Source: Prostheceraeus crozeri
Taxonomy: Eukaryota > Platyhelminthes > Polycladida > Euryleptidae
DNA: 64,000 nucleotides
Assembly (NCBI GenBank): GCA_907163375.1
Contig: CAJQUW010006322.1
Location: forward strand, 434,001-498,000
Reading direction: 5' to 3'
A program made the translations under genes and the position numbers. Of the stretch, positions 12,340 through 24,697 are shown one piece after another (within the stretch, counting starts at the first letter, position 1; each line of letters opens with the position of its first letter). A model generated the notes under the pieces. That model saw only the letters and a program-made list of their open reading frames with translations. It had not been told where the DNA came from and made no database searches.

Positions 12340-15282
12340 CTGTAATGACAGAGGTTTAGTGAGATAAACGAATGACAAGAGAAATCGTGAATCAGGACTG
12401 AAGTAATGAGACTAATATGACACTAATTGAGTGAAAAACAACCGCAACATCTTGTCCTCTCGACACATTGCGAACTTAACATATCACCCAAAATTCCATT
12501 GATCCGAGTGAATCCGTCTATATTGTGAGCATGATCATCAAAGTACCAATTTTGTATAGATGATCATGATACATATATTTTTATATCAGAAGGAAAGCAT
12601 TTACGTTCTTTTGTTCCATGTGAAGACTCCCACCCACTGAACTTTTGTCATGGCGTGATCACTCTGAGAATTTGCGGATGATTTCTTTCATGTCTTTTCA
12701 TGTTATATTTAGTATTCTGTAAACTAAGGATGAACTTTGCTTGTTTTCCCGTACGAAGAAAAGTACATCCTAACATCACGCTTCTCACATATTCACAAGC
12801 TCGAAATACAGGAACATTTGCTTGGCTGGTGACATTTGCTTCTTTCGGCAATAACATACTGCGTAATACCTTCATACATGACTCTCCACTCCTTTTCTGG
12901 ATGTTTTCGCCTACACAACAGCAATTTCCTACCTTCTTTCTATCTCAAAATGTAGACAAAACACTGGTCTGTTAGAAAGGAATTGATCGCATTCTAAGAG
13001 AAGATATCCTTGAAACTGAACATGGTCATTGATTTTGATGCTGATTGATAAGGAATTTATAAACAATCAATAATGTACGCTAGTATAATTCCATTTGTTT
13101 TCAAGTGACACTTAATCAAAGTGAACCAGAGCATGAAAATCAGAAGGTTATGGAAGGTTGCAAGAATCATGCAAAATATTGAAATTCGACAAATCTCTAT
13201 TACAACTCAGAGGCATGGATCCGTAGTATGAAATAAATTTATTAGAGAAGAATAATTATATGACTGACAGCCACTATTGAAATGCCGCGTAAACTGATAA
13301 TATTGGCGGATTTTAGGTTTGAAGTTGAAAATTGTCATGTTACTTAGAAATTCTTCTTTAGATGGAAGTTTTGGAAGTGCCATGTTTACATAATCATTTA
13401 ATGGTAGTTGGCTGCCATGGAAAGGATAATAAGTTGATATTTTCTTTCGTGTGATCTTTGAAGCGTTGTCGCAATGTAAAAAGAGATTCTTCTATGGAGT
13501 AACTTTTACTAATTCTTACAAATTATCTTATAAGTCGTGTTTTCCAGTGTCATGATAATCGAACGACAATTTACATCTGTCATGCACATTTGTTATACTT
13601 TGAAATTCTATTAATCGCATCAATCGCGACAGTGTTTCATGACAAACTCGGAATTGCGCACACTAGCAATGTTCAATGTCGTAGTCAACACTTCACTAAT
13701 TATACAGGGCCAAAATATACATGTATTCAGAAAAATCTCCCTTCTTCAAATTCCCCCTCCAACCCAACTTTCTCTCAACTTATCTCTGCTCCATCCCAGG
13801 CACAAAGCCGTCCGCCAGGCTAAGGTAAACAACCTCTAATGATAGAGGTGGTTCCTCCCTGGACAGACTCCAATCCTGGATCTTCTGCACCATTACACCT
13901 GCAATCAGAACTCTTCTTCTATTGACCTCTGGAATAGCCTATGACCACCACTGCTTTTCAGAGTGGAACTGCAGTATGTTCATTTTGAAATAAATTTAAC
14001 ATCATCGCCGGGCAGCAAGGAGACATGACTAGAAAACTCGTTAACATGAACAAGCTCTGTCTTCATCAATTTTACTTTCAGAACCAGTCAAACAGTTTCC
14101 TTTCTAAATACTGGGATTTATTTTATATACTTTAATTAATTCAGTTTATTTAAATGAACATTCTTCTGAGCGGCGTCACGAGTTACTCTAATTGGTATCT
14201 GGCATAGCAATTTTCTCAAGACAGATTATGTTCATGCACCCCGTTAGACAGAAGCATCCATGAATTGAAACAAAAACTGATTACATTAAAACTTCCCTCT
14301 CTGTAGGACCTACCTTTGTCTCCGACTATGATATGATATTATCGTGTTTTCATACTCTGACTCACATTGATAAATATCGCTTGAAAGTTCGGTGAATGAA
14401 ATCGCATTGTTGACTTAATCTTCAATTCTCATCAATTAGGGAGAATTTGCAAAGACAGTGCATTTGTCTTTGCAAAACAAACAATGATTCTTCGAGAAAG
14501 ACTTCGAAATTATTGTTTCAAAACCTTCAAACGTTGCATTAGGGAGGAAGAGAAATCGAAATGATCGATAAATTTTTGATGCGATGATGAGATTAAGTAA
14601 ATTCAAAATGCGTAGGAGTAAGATTCAGTTTCGATTGCGAAATGATGATTTGTGAGTTCCACGCGTGCCTACAAATGGCAATGATTGCAAAGTGACGAAC
14701 TCTGAAGTGTATCAGAATATTTTCTATTGATGCGAGAAGTCAATTTTGTTAACGATACCTCTGTGAGGCAGGCAGTGATCGATGAAGCGGAGAAGGAGCA
14801 TTTTAAGCATTAGTAATCAGTTGAACAATCAAAGTCAAAGAAGTTGAGAAGAAGAGCATGCTGTGTATGTGGTGAAATTGAAATGTCAATCATTTTCTTT
14901 CAAAACATAGGACGAACTTGAATCTGCATTTCGAACATTGTTGCAAAAATATTTGTCTCAAGATGTATCCGAAAATATTGTCTAGTGCAAGGAGTTCATA
15001 ATCATTAAGTTTGAATTCAATATTTGGCATCGTTTAATTGTTTTGATACGTAAAACTCTGCAATTTTTGTACTGTTATCCGAAAACAATCTTCATCCTGC
15101 TAATGTCTTTCAAAATTTCAACCTGAGAAGATTATCAATTAGTAAACAGTGATTTCGGAGCTAGATATGCCGATTAATTGGTACGGAATCTTGTGAACGC
15201 GGGTACCTGCTAATTAATGGCATAATGCATTTATTCTTTTGATGATGAACCTGATGATGGCCTTGGATATAAGATCGTAATA
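12340..15282. other. Intron or intergenic DNA, no gene seen
   Basis: The side next to the exon begins with a pyrimidine-containing acceptor. The rest holds only short ORFs without motifs and one small hairpin (14447-14477). Confidence 0.4.
14447..14477. repeat. Short perfect hairpin
   Basis: TTTGCAAAGACA and its exact inverse TGTCTTTGCAAA are separated by 7 bases. No adjacent gene or T-run suggests a function. Confidence 0.4.
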
Positions 15283-16652
15283 CGTGGTGCAGTCAAAAAT
15301 CACCCGGACTCGCAAAGAAATATCAGCGATATGAAAACAATCTTTATTTTCCAAAGACGTACATTCATATAGGCTACAAAATTTACTAATCGTACATTGA
15401 ACAAATCCTAAAAATATTAGGAGTATTCATTTACTTTTCTACGTAAAAAACCGCTCGAATTTTCTACATTTTCTCCAGCGCTTGACAAGATCTTTGAACG
15501 CTTCTTTGAAAAAAATCATTATCCAGTTCATTTTAAACTCTTCGTACGTGCTGCTCTACTTCATAAGGTGAATTAAACGCCTGTCCACGCAGTGTTTTCT
15601 TGAGATGACGGAAAAGCCAAAAATCTGAAGGCGTTAAGTCTGGCGAGTACCGAGGATGTTGGAGGACCTTCAGTTTCAATTACGAGATTTTTCTTTGCAC
15701 AACCTGCAGCTGTGTGAACTGGAGAATTGTCATGCAGCAAGTATTTGCTCCGCAGCTGTGTCCTTCGAAGTTGAGAAAACGCTGTGTCCAAAAGATCCGC
15801 GTAATACGCACCGCTTATTGTGCGAGATTTGTCCAAAATGTCAGCATGCAGGATTTCGTTACTGCTCCAAAACACTGAAAGCATGAAACAACGACCATGT
15901 GATGATTCACTTTTCAAATTTCTCGGCGCAGCTTCTTCTGGAAAACACCATTCGGAAGACTCGCGCCGGCTCATCGGAAAGAAAACATTCAAAGTTTCAT
16001 CTTCTGTCACGATGTTTTCAACCAACCGACTTCCAACCTGGTCGAGGAGCTCCAAATTCGAACGACACGCGGCCAAACGTCTTTCAGCCATTTCTGAAGT
16101 GATGAACTTGGGGACAAATCTGAAGAACAGTTTCCTGACTCCCGAATTGGAGAGGATATTCGACACTGTTCCGTGACTCACTCTCAGCATATCGACTGCA
16201 TCATCGATTTTAAATGTGCCGATTTTCGCGCATTAAAGCAGCGCATTTCACTTCTTTGGCCTCTGGAATTTCGGCTGGGCGACTGCTCTTCGACGTGTCC
16301 GTAAAAACACTTTGTCTTCCTCCTCGAAATTCACGAATCCAGTAATACATGGTGGTTCTTGACGGACAGGATTCTTTGTAGACTTCTTGCAATTATTGCA
16401 GAATTTCACTTGGTGACAATTTTCGCAGGACAAGAAATTTAATAACGCTTCGATACTCCACTTCATCCATCACAACTGATTTTTATTCAATAAGTCGGCA
16501 CTCTACATGAAACTGCTTCTCATACGCATCAAACGGCTGCAGTGAGTTCAATTCACCGATTGGTGACCTACATGCTCCGGTTACGTCAGCCTATAAATTT
16601 GGAATTGATATTTATCTCTTCTCAAGTCCGGGTGATTTTTGACTGTGCCACG
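15283..16652 (-). mobile_element. Mariner element 1 (DD34D)
   Basis: A 1370-bp element has 28-bp terminal inverted repeats, left CGTGGTGCAGTCAAAAATC and right inverse CGTGGCACAGTCAAAAATC, followed by CACCCGGACT. The two ends differ at two positions. TA flanks both ends (15281-15282 and 16653-16654). Its transposase lies on the minus strand and is broken. Size, ends and TA target are standard for mariner. Confidence 0.93.
15440..16470 (-). pseudogene. Mariner transposase, frameshifted
   Basis: The likely start is the ATG at 16470 (MDEVEYRSVIKFL). The N-terminal HTH region is split over two frames, of which one carries MYYWIREFRGGRQSVF. The catalytic part reads ENIVTEDETLNVFF (first Asp), LLHDNSPVHTA (second Asp) and, after a one-base frameshift near 15655, YSPDLTPSDFWLF (third Asp). 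The spacing between the second and third Asp is 34 residues, the mariner signature. After PYEVEQHVRRV there is an in-frame stop, and the C-terminus decays. The enzyme would cut and paste its own TIRs at TA sites, but this copy cannot encode it. Confidence 0.9.
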
Positions 16653-16654
16653 TA

Positions 16655-17841
16655 TATAGTGACAATAGCCTATATTTTTACTTACCATCACCGCACTTGG
16701 TTTTCCCTAAAGTTTTGATTAAAATTCTTTTGATGTTTCTAGTATTGATAATGTGCATTATAATGCATACCTGATATATGAGCGATCTAATGCATTGTAT
16801 TAATATTCTTGAATGCAAGCATTATGAATGCTTGGCACTGTTCTCCATTGGTTAGTCACTGTGTTCCTAAGTGTCTATGATGAGTCTGATTAATCGACGT
16901 AATGGATTTCAAAGGATCATGAGCTTGTGAAGAAGAGAATCCACAGTCCATCCCAAAAGCGCTAGTTATAGACCACGAAGAGGCCTTCTCTCAGATCCTG
17001 TCTAGCAGTCATGCCTTTGACCTGACAACCGCGACATAGGTGTGAGTGCGCTTCAAGCTGAAGGATAAATGGACTAAGGGAAGGTCCTCCCACAGACGCG
17101 ATCGAGTTTGGTTCTAAAACACAAGTGAACTTGTCCAGTTCAGAGTTTATTAACCATTTATAGCCGCAGGTAGGAATGCTTCATCTGCTTTCTTAATTTA
17201 AGGCAATCAGTCGTTGGAATTAAATATAAGATTTTATCAAAACTGCAATTCACTCAATTTGGAACATTCTGCATTATTAGGTCCCAGTTTCAGATGTCGA
17301 TACATGTACATTGATTTCTATGAAAATCAGAAAAATTCAATAATTTCGAAACATTAAGTTATTCATAAGGAATAATGTTTTAATTTTAATTTTTAATAAT
17401 TTTGGATGTCAAAAAACGAACAGTCAAATATGATATAGTAGTAATTGAAGTCATGTTGATTGGACAATCCTGGAATTGTTTCCTTACTTTAGGCAATTAG
17501 AGATGCACTTGGAAACGTGTTTTCTAAATAGAAAGATATTCTCTTTCAACTCAGGTGTGATTCTAAGATCTCACGAACTTCCCCATTATTCGATAATTCT
17601 TTCCTCATGCATATCACAAGGATGGCATCATTTTGTATGCCCTTTTCACCTTCTACGGAAGTAGGAAGCAAGTCATTCATCGTGAAGAAACTACTACATA
17701 CTCATAAAACTATAGAACTCCATCAAATGTGGCTTTCTTATCAACCAATCTCATGATGGGATGTAATATGCGATTGCTAGAAACACTTGCACACTTATAC
17801 TTTAGTGCTTATATCACTATTTGATCAAACTGTGCATCATA
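16655..17841. other. AT-rich intergenic DNA, no gene seen
   Basis: No supported gene or repeat boundary. A moderately GC-rich patch near 16.93-17.12 kb could be an old SINE or LINE tail but shows no Pol III boxes. Confidence 0.4.
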
Positions 17842-18189
17842 CAGTCGAACCTGTCTTAATGCAACCTCTCATATTGCAAAACCCTGTCATATTGCGACAA
17901 AATGTCTCGGTCCCAAATTTTTTTACCATAGCCATGCAGCCTCTGTTATTGCATCTTCTCTTATTGCAAAACCTGTCTTATTTCAATGAAATTTTTCGGT
18001 CCCTTCAAAGACTTTACCTTTCGTATTGCCAATACACTCAATCTGCAATAGGCGTTAAGATTAAAAATAACAATCCAATCTTGTCAGATAATGTAGGAAA
18101 TGAGATCCATGAATTATGTAGGCCTTCTTTGCATATAGGCTATATTTCCGAAGCCTAATTATAAGCAGCCTACACATAAACGTGTAGTA

Positions 18190-19562
18190 CGAGGGCTGTT
18201 CCAAAAATAATGCAATTTGTACTGTGAAAACTATATTTCAAAAGAAAGAAAATAAATCACTGTTGAGTCCTTCAACATAATCTCCCTGTTGCTCAATACA
18301 CTTCTGAAGTCTTTCACACCACTTCACGTAACAAGCTGCATACCATTCTTCACCATAGCTCTTCAGTCTCTGATTTATGGCTCTTCCCAGGTCCTGAGGG
18401 CGCTCAAAGGATGTTCCTGCGAGGTCTTCCTTCAATCGGGGAAACACCCAGAAGTCAAGAGGTGCCAGATCGGGTGAATATGGAGGATGGGGTGCAGTTC
18501 TAACCTCACTAGATTCCAAAAAGTCTTTTCACTTTTGCGGCGGCATGACTGGATGCGTTGTCGTGGTGCAGCACAAGCATCGGTCTCCTTCCAGCCACTT
18601 TCGAGTTCTCAGAAGGTCTCAACAGTTCTTCTTTGTCGGAGAGCAAAGGTTGTAAAATCTCTTCTCGGTAATAGGTTGCATTGACATGACCACCATCAGA
18701 TAACATTTTGATAAGCAATGGCCCATTTCTGCTGATGAAGATGGTGACCATTCGCTTCTTTGACCGGAAAGACTGCCTCGCAACTTATGGCCTGTCTTCG
18801 TCGTCGAACAGCCAGACCATGTTTTGCCGTTTGTTGGCGCCTTGGTGAAACATGAACCAACTTCCATCGCCAGTGATCACGAAGTTCTGACGTCTATTCA
18901 AAATGTCCAGCATCATGCGTGCACAGTCAACCCTTCGTTCTTTCTCTTCACTTTTCAAAATGTGTGGCACCCATCTTGAGCACAGTTTTTTCATGTGCAA
19001 TTGCTCTGTCACAATGCGATGGATTGAGGATCTTGACAGGTTAAGGCTGTCTTCCATCTCACGAACAGTTAACCGCCTGTCGGTTCTGAGAAGATTTTCA
19101 ACACGCGTGACATTGTCTGCATCTGTCGAAGGTCGAGGGCGTCCACTGCGACCACCGTCCGAGAGGGTATGGCGATCACCAGTCTTGAAGTCTGCGCACC
19201 ATCTCGATATTGTTGAGTAAGAGAGACATTTTTCAACCGGTAGGGTTTCTTTGAATTGTTCAAAGATAGCAGTTGGACTCTCTCCATATTGGAAACTCAT
19301 CCAAACGTAAAATCTCAAATTTTCTTTAGAAAATTCCATGGCAGTGATCAACTTCGGCGAGACACAAATACAAGTAATTAGAGAAGAAATCTATGTTACC
19401 TTTAACAGCGTATCCGTTAACAAAATTCAACACTCATTCATGATCAACACTCTCTATTTGTTCATTACGAATCAATAATCGCAATCAACAGCATAGATAT
19501 CTCTACTCGCTGCCACAGCCGTGCACACAATCACAATTGCATTACTTTTGAGACAGCCCTCG
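18190..19562 (-). mobile_element. Mariner element 2 (DD34D), nested in the pogo-like element
   Basis: The ends read CGAGGGCTGTTCCAAAAATA and, inverted from the right, CGAGGGCTGTCTCAAAAGTA. TA lies on both sides (18188-18189 and 19563-19564). The 1373-bp length is normal for mariner. It inserted after the pogo-like element was in place. Confidence 0.93.
18238..19339 (-). pseudogene. Mariner transposase, two lesions
   Basis: The frame starts at MEFSKENLRFYVW (19339). The HTH and linker region is complete, followed by WVPHILKSEEKERRVDCARM (the WVPH box) and FVITGDGSWF (first Asp). A TAA in the same frame at 18785, probably from CAA, stops translation just after DDEDRP. The frame continues to LHHDNASSHAAAKVKRL (second Asp), where one extra T in a run of five shifts the frame. 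After it comes PYSPDLAPLDFWVFPRLKED (third Asp). With the shift corrected the spacing is DD34D. Only two lesions separate it from a full-length enzyme, so the copy is fairly young. Confidence 0.92.
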
Positions 19563-19718
19563 TACTTGTGCTTGATTACGTTTTTCTACATGTACTTTTA
19601 AATTCAATCTTAAAACTTGATAACCTCAATAATGACGTCTTTGCAGAGTTTATGATTTCACCTAGGATTAATAAGACCCAGACTATACCGCACCGGTACT
19701 GTACATAGTGGACCGGCA

Positions 19719-19955
19719 ATGCTTTGTACGTGTGAGCCTAAATTGCAGACATGCATGAGTTCTACACACACAGTTCTATTCATTAACATCATATGCATCG
19801 ACTGCAAGCAGTATAGGCTCACATATATACTACAATCTATTTTTGAACTTGAGGCAGCTGTCAGACGTGACTTAGGTCGCAGATTTTCACAGGCCAAGAT
19901 TACTGATTTCTTTTCTAATCAATTAATTGCTCATGAAAGTTTTTCCTTGATATAA
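19719..19955 (+). pseudogene. Pogo-type transposase C-terminal remnant
   Basis: A short plus-strand frame ends in LEAAVRRDLGRRFSQAKITD followed by FF. Pogo/Tigger/jerky-like transposases commonly end in a basic stretch and a (T/S)-(L/I)-TDFF motif, so I read this as the last coding scrap of the enzyme that once mobilised the surrounding element. The DDE and CENP-B-like DNA-binding parts are absent. Confidence 0.5.
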
Positions 19956-20086
19956 CGCATGGATGTAATACTCAAAAAATCGTAATAAATAGGTGTTTTC
20001 GTCCGTTACCTCTATCATTGCAAAACCTGTGTTAATGCAAATTTTTATGCCGGTCCCTTGGATTGGCAATAAGACAGGTTCGACTG

Positions 20087-21902
20087 TAATAGATTCAAAA
20101 CACACTCTGAAAAATATAGTAAAAAAGACAATCAGACAATAAGAGCATTGATCAACAGAAAAGCACAGCTACATGAAAACTTGAACTCTAATAGGCAATG
20201 CTTATTATTAAGAAGTTATTAAGTGCAGCCTACTTGAACCACACTTCCATGATATTACAACTATGCGCTCTATGAACGTGTTGAATTAACTGCATTGATT
20301 TAAATGGCAGTGTGATAAGACTTTTGTAACAAGTGGTGTTATCTTAAAGCGATCTTTTACAATACCGAGATGCCGAGAAGGGCTGTTCGAATGTGGTTTT
20401 GAATTTCTGCTGCAACGTTCTACTGTAGCGTTCTCCTGAAACCTAAAATCTCATTTCGATATTCATTCATGAATGACTTATATTGATCAGCATTCGGTAA
20501 ATTGAATTTCCTACATATATCCGTAAAATGAAGATGGTCTTGTTTGAAGATAAATAATAATTTTATTTAGGTTTGAAACACATTAGGAAGAATCCTTTTT
20601 CGAAATAGTGGAGCATATGTTAAGATATGCAAGTTAGGCGAGATGTTAAGACTTCCAACCGTGCCATCAACTATGTATTTGATAGTAGAAGGCCAAGTAT
20701 CTCATAACCAAAATTTAAGAATTTCTTTCTTGCTTATAAAGGTTAAGGGATATCCATATCTCCTATCGCTCTTCAAAAAACTTGTTCTTCCTCGGCTTTC
20801 AATTACGTTTCTACAAATTCTAATACAAGCAATTAGAAACTTATCACATTAGTGTGATCGTAATGGAGAAATTGAAGCGTAACTCGTGATTATTGACATT
20901 TCAATGAAAAATATTGTGTATTAGATGGTATTTCTTTCAGCAATGGCTTTCTGAAAAGCTTCTCATTATTTGTTATTATTCTTAACTTCATTATCTTCAT
21001 TACCTTTTTTAATGTGTTCCTGAAGCAACAGCAATAAGCAGGGGATTCAAATATTGCCTTAATTTTGATAAAAAATCAAAGCACAAGTCTAAGCCTTTTT
21101 TTGGGACATTAGTACCTTAGTACTTAGCCTCTTTTTTTACTAATCAACTGAATGCAAAATAGATTTAAATTCGAAATACCTAAGTTAGCAGGAGAAAGGG
21201 AACTTAAGTGCGAAGAATTCATCGCCATCACGGTTTTTTCTTGATATAGGGCTTCTCTTGTTCCTCAGATGTGCTGACTATTCGACTCTTGCTATTATTT
21301 GAATGTCAAATGGTGATTAGCAGGATTCATTTGGCTAATGTGATTGCTGCGATTGAACAAACATGGATTACATGATTGGAATTCTGCTATCTCTGTCAAC
21401 TGAATCATGTCGCTTGTTGATACGGTTTTAAGCAAAACTGTTAATTAACAAATTGGAATTTATTTATGCAATTAATAGGCAAATATAAGCAAGCATATAA
21501 ATAAAGCTTTTGATGCGTTTTCGAATCACGCACGCATATTCAAGTCTTGCGAGTATTTCAATTAGTAATTTTCTTGCTTTATATTTTAGGCCGCACTGCA
21601 AGTTTGCTTCTTAATACCTCCAGATGAACTATTTTTCTAACCAGCATTTATCAGCTATTACTAACAAGCAGTTATCTCAGACCATCTACGAGCTTCATGA
21701 TATTGACTTTACACAGCATAGTAGCGGCATCAGTCGCCATTATTCTCAACGACAGGCACAATAACCAGAAATAAGCACAAATCGAGAATGATGGACAAAA
21801 TTCTGGAAGTCAGTATTCAAGTCAGGATTCTTCATGAGAAGAAGTCCAATTTCTATTCAGATTCTAAAGCAAAAATCAATAACAAATAAATCATGAAGTC
21901 AA
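20087..21902. other. AT-rich intergenic DNA, no gene seen
   Basis: Only short ORFs without motifs. No repeat boundaries found. Confidence 0.45.
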
Positions 21903-22448
21903 ATCAAGTTGTGTCAATTTTGTTATGCTATCGCTTTCAGAAATTTCTTCTCTAACGTCTTTAATCAAACCTTTGTCTTTGGGTGGGTCCCATGTATATC
22001 TTCAAGCAATGATCTTCATTGAATAAATCGATTACATGCATGTAAGTCTTCATCAACAAATATCGAGGGCGCCATCATCTCATTTTATCAGTTCTAACTC
22101 GTTACTATTTTTTGAAGAATAGCATAGTAAACTCATCCTAATAACCTGAGTTGGCATGTAATCTTGTGAAGCATAGTCAAGTTGTGTCAATTTTGTTATG
22201 CTATCGCCTTCAGAAATTTCTTCTGTAACGTCTTTAATCAAACCTTTGTCTTTGGGTGGGCCCCATGTATATCTTCAAGCAATGATCTTCATTGAATAAA
22301 TCGATTACATGCATGTAAGTCTTCATCAACAAATATCGAGGGCGCCATCATCTCATTTTATCAGTTCTAACTCGTTACTATTTTTTGAAGAACAGCATAG
22401 TAAACTCATCCTAGTAACCTGAGTTGGCATGTAATCTTGTGAAGCATA
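21903..22448. repeat. Two-copy tandem duplication, 273-bp unit
   Basis: The block starting TCAAGTTGTGTCAATTTTG at 21904 is repeated at 22177, and the unit end TTGTGAAGCATA recurs at the same offset, giving an exact period of 273 bp. I count only about five substitutions (for example GGGTCCC versus GGGCCCC) and no indel, so it is recent. Neither copy contains an ORF of note. Confidence 0.93.
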
Positions 22449-22863
22449 CAACAATCAAAATGCTTCATTTTAACACCATAATTTCAACATCTTTTATTTA
22501 CCTACAGAATCTTGGTTGTTTTAAGTAATATAATCTATCATTGTACGGTCTTAACAATGAGGTAATGGGTGGCTGCTAGGTTAGCTGCGACTTCCGCAAC
22601 CCTGCGTTAACGAAACTAATCGATTAATACCAATCGAAACTCATCGGCAATGCAAATCGCTGTTCCACTACTGTAGTTCGTAGCACTTTGTTAAGCAAAT
22701 TCATTTAATGTATAGTCAAGCATGCCGGCACGTAAAAGGGGCAGCATGGGCAAGGATAAAAAAGGGCATTTTTCATATGCACACCCATATACAAGAAATT
22801 GGACTATTTTATACGCCTTTATTTATTTAAATTATATAACCATAGGCCAGGAAGTACTTACTA

Positions 22864-24009
22864 CAGTCCGTTTCATAAAAAGTGGATCATCCTAAAATTT
22901 GACTAAATAAAACATAAGTATGATACAGAAAGCATTTTTCATGTTATTTCATGTCCCTAATAGATTTAAATGTCCTTATATAATCTGATAAGCTATGATA
23001 CAGTAACGGTTCTAAAGAAGCTAATATTTTGAGGCCCTACCCTTATTGTCAATGACATTACCAATTCGTCTAGGCATTGATTCGATGATATCGTTGATTT
23101 TTGAATGATCTAACTTTCTCCACTCTCTTTTTAACAGTGACGTAAGTTGTGATACGCCATCTGTAGGTAGCAGTGAACGACAAACGTTACGTTTTAGAAT
23201 ACTCCATACATTTTCTATGGGATTCAGATCAGGAGAACGAGCTGGCCAAGATAATGTCCTAAGCCCTAATTGAGACTTGCATAAGTTAACTCTACTACTC
23301 CTGTGACACGTAACATTATCATCCATAAATAACCAAGTCGATGGATCACCAAGTTGATCTGTCATTTGGCCAATGTTCATTCGTAAAACATTCACATAGC
23401 GTTCAGAATTCATGGTTCCTTGCTGTATGTGAAGTTCAGGGCGGCCATTGGTCCAAATGCCAGCTGACACTTTGCCTTTTGTGAATGCGATCTCGTTATT
23501 GTTCATTTGTGCTTTGTATTGTTTTCAACCGGTGAGAGATAGATTTCTAGCTGAAAGCAATCAGGAGTGCTGCCAACACCACCGCAACGAAGTCAGGAAA
23601 CTATGGAACATGAAGTCCAGTTAATCACATGTAGCAGCTACATTATTGTTGATGAATAATGGTGCTATACTGGCTCTGATTGACCGATTTTCTTTATTTT
23701 TGTTTTGCTTGATAGCTTTTGGCTTGTAGAACAACATATTACATAACAAAGGAAACAAATGTAATTTTATAAGAGTGAGGTATGATTTTGTGTAACATTG
23801 CTAAATGAAGATCAAATTATCTACTACTTTTTTATCTATAACAGGAAAACAACTCAATATTCATGCTTGAAATTTCCAACAATGATATTAGTAAGCACAA
23901 CTGACATATCTTCCAAATTTCAGAGAAATTCGTTCAAGTTTGGCGGAGTTAGACAAAGTTGAAGTTAAGGCGATGTTTAAGGGTGATCCAGTTTTTATGA
24001 AACAATCTG
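22864..24009 (-). mobile_element. Tc1-like deletion derivative nested in the hAT
   Basis: The left end CAGTCCGTTTCATAAAAAGT and the inverse of the right end, CAGATTGTTTCATAAAAACT, are diverged inverted repeats. TA flanks both (22862-22863 and 24010-24011). At 1146 bp it is shorter than a complete Tc1 element (about 1.6 kb), and its transposase lacks the N-terminal half. Confidence 0.85.
23021..23506 (-). pseudogene. Tc1 transposase, C-terminal half
   Basis: The 161-codon frame corresponds to the catalytic half of a Tc1 transposase. KGKVSAGIWTNGRPELHIQQ and GTMNSERYVNVL match the central region, WLFMDDNVTCH holds the second Asp, and WPARSPDLNPIENVWSILKR holds the catalytic Glu, 34 residues on (DD34E). 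The HTH domains and first Asp should lie upstream, but the frame hits a stop a few codons before the Met, and the 23.5-24.0 kb sequence shows no Tc1 motif, so they are deleted. This fragment cannot act as a transposase. Confidence 0.92.
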
Positions 24010-24697
24010 TAGTTTCCCTGCCGAGCGAATCGCGCGGATTTCCATACTAGGCGTGGTGTAGAACGTTGTGGATCGAGCTTGATTTCATTACATCGGAGCA
24101 TGATAATCATCGCTTTGCAATAACAATTAGCTGCGGTAGGAATAGTTCCGTAGTCCATAGGATTGCATGTTCGCATCGGTATTGGCACCTTTATTTGTAT
24201 CTCAAGTATGGGAACTTTTATTTGAAAATTTTGACTTTATATGTGATTTTTGAATTACTTTTCTTCTGCTTAAATGAATACGGAGTTCAAATGATCTTAT
24301 ATAGAGGTTTCTTTTAACAAATGCATAAACATAATGCCATGATTTAACAATATTATAAGTAGGTTATATTCCGATGAAATAACGTGTGAAAATATGAGGC
24401 TTATAGAATAAGGAGAAGTTAAAAATATGACAATGTGATATAACCGAAATCGAATCATATATTGTAGGTTCTATATACACTTACATACAGTGACTGAAAC
24501 TTGATATTCTTAATGTGTACTTAACTGTAAGGTTATTATTATTCACGACACCGGTATCCAGCTTTGATACGGAAAATATTCAAAAATAAAATATTTGATC
24601 AAATCATTATGATCTATTTATGTACAAAATATCAAACAATATAATCTAAACCTCTGTGATAACTCTACTGATATAAACAAGAAAAACAAGAGCCAGA

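Larger units (their letters stand above)
17842..20086 (+). mobile_element. Pogo/Tigger-like deletion element
   Basis: The ends are inverted: CAGTCGAACCTGTCTTAATG at the left, and the inverse of the right end, CAGTCGAACCTGTCTTATTG. TA lies outside both (17840-17841 and 20087-20088). Just inside the left end, two related blocks of about 65 bp (17842-17909 and 17938-18003) repeat the pattern CCTGTC-TTATTGCAA and each ends TCGGTCCC, which looks like duplicated transposase-binding sites. A mariner is nested inside. Without it the element is about 0.87 kb, far below an autonomous pogo, and keeps only a C-terminal transposase scrap. Confidence 0.85.
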
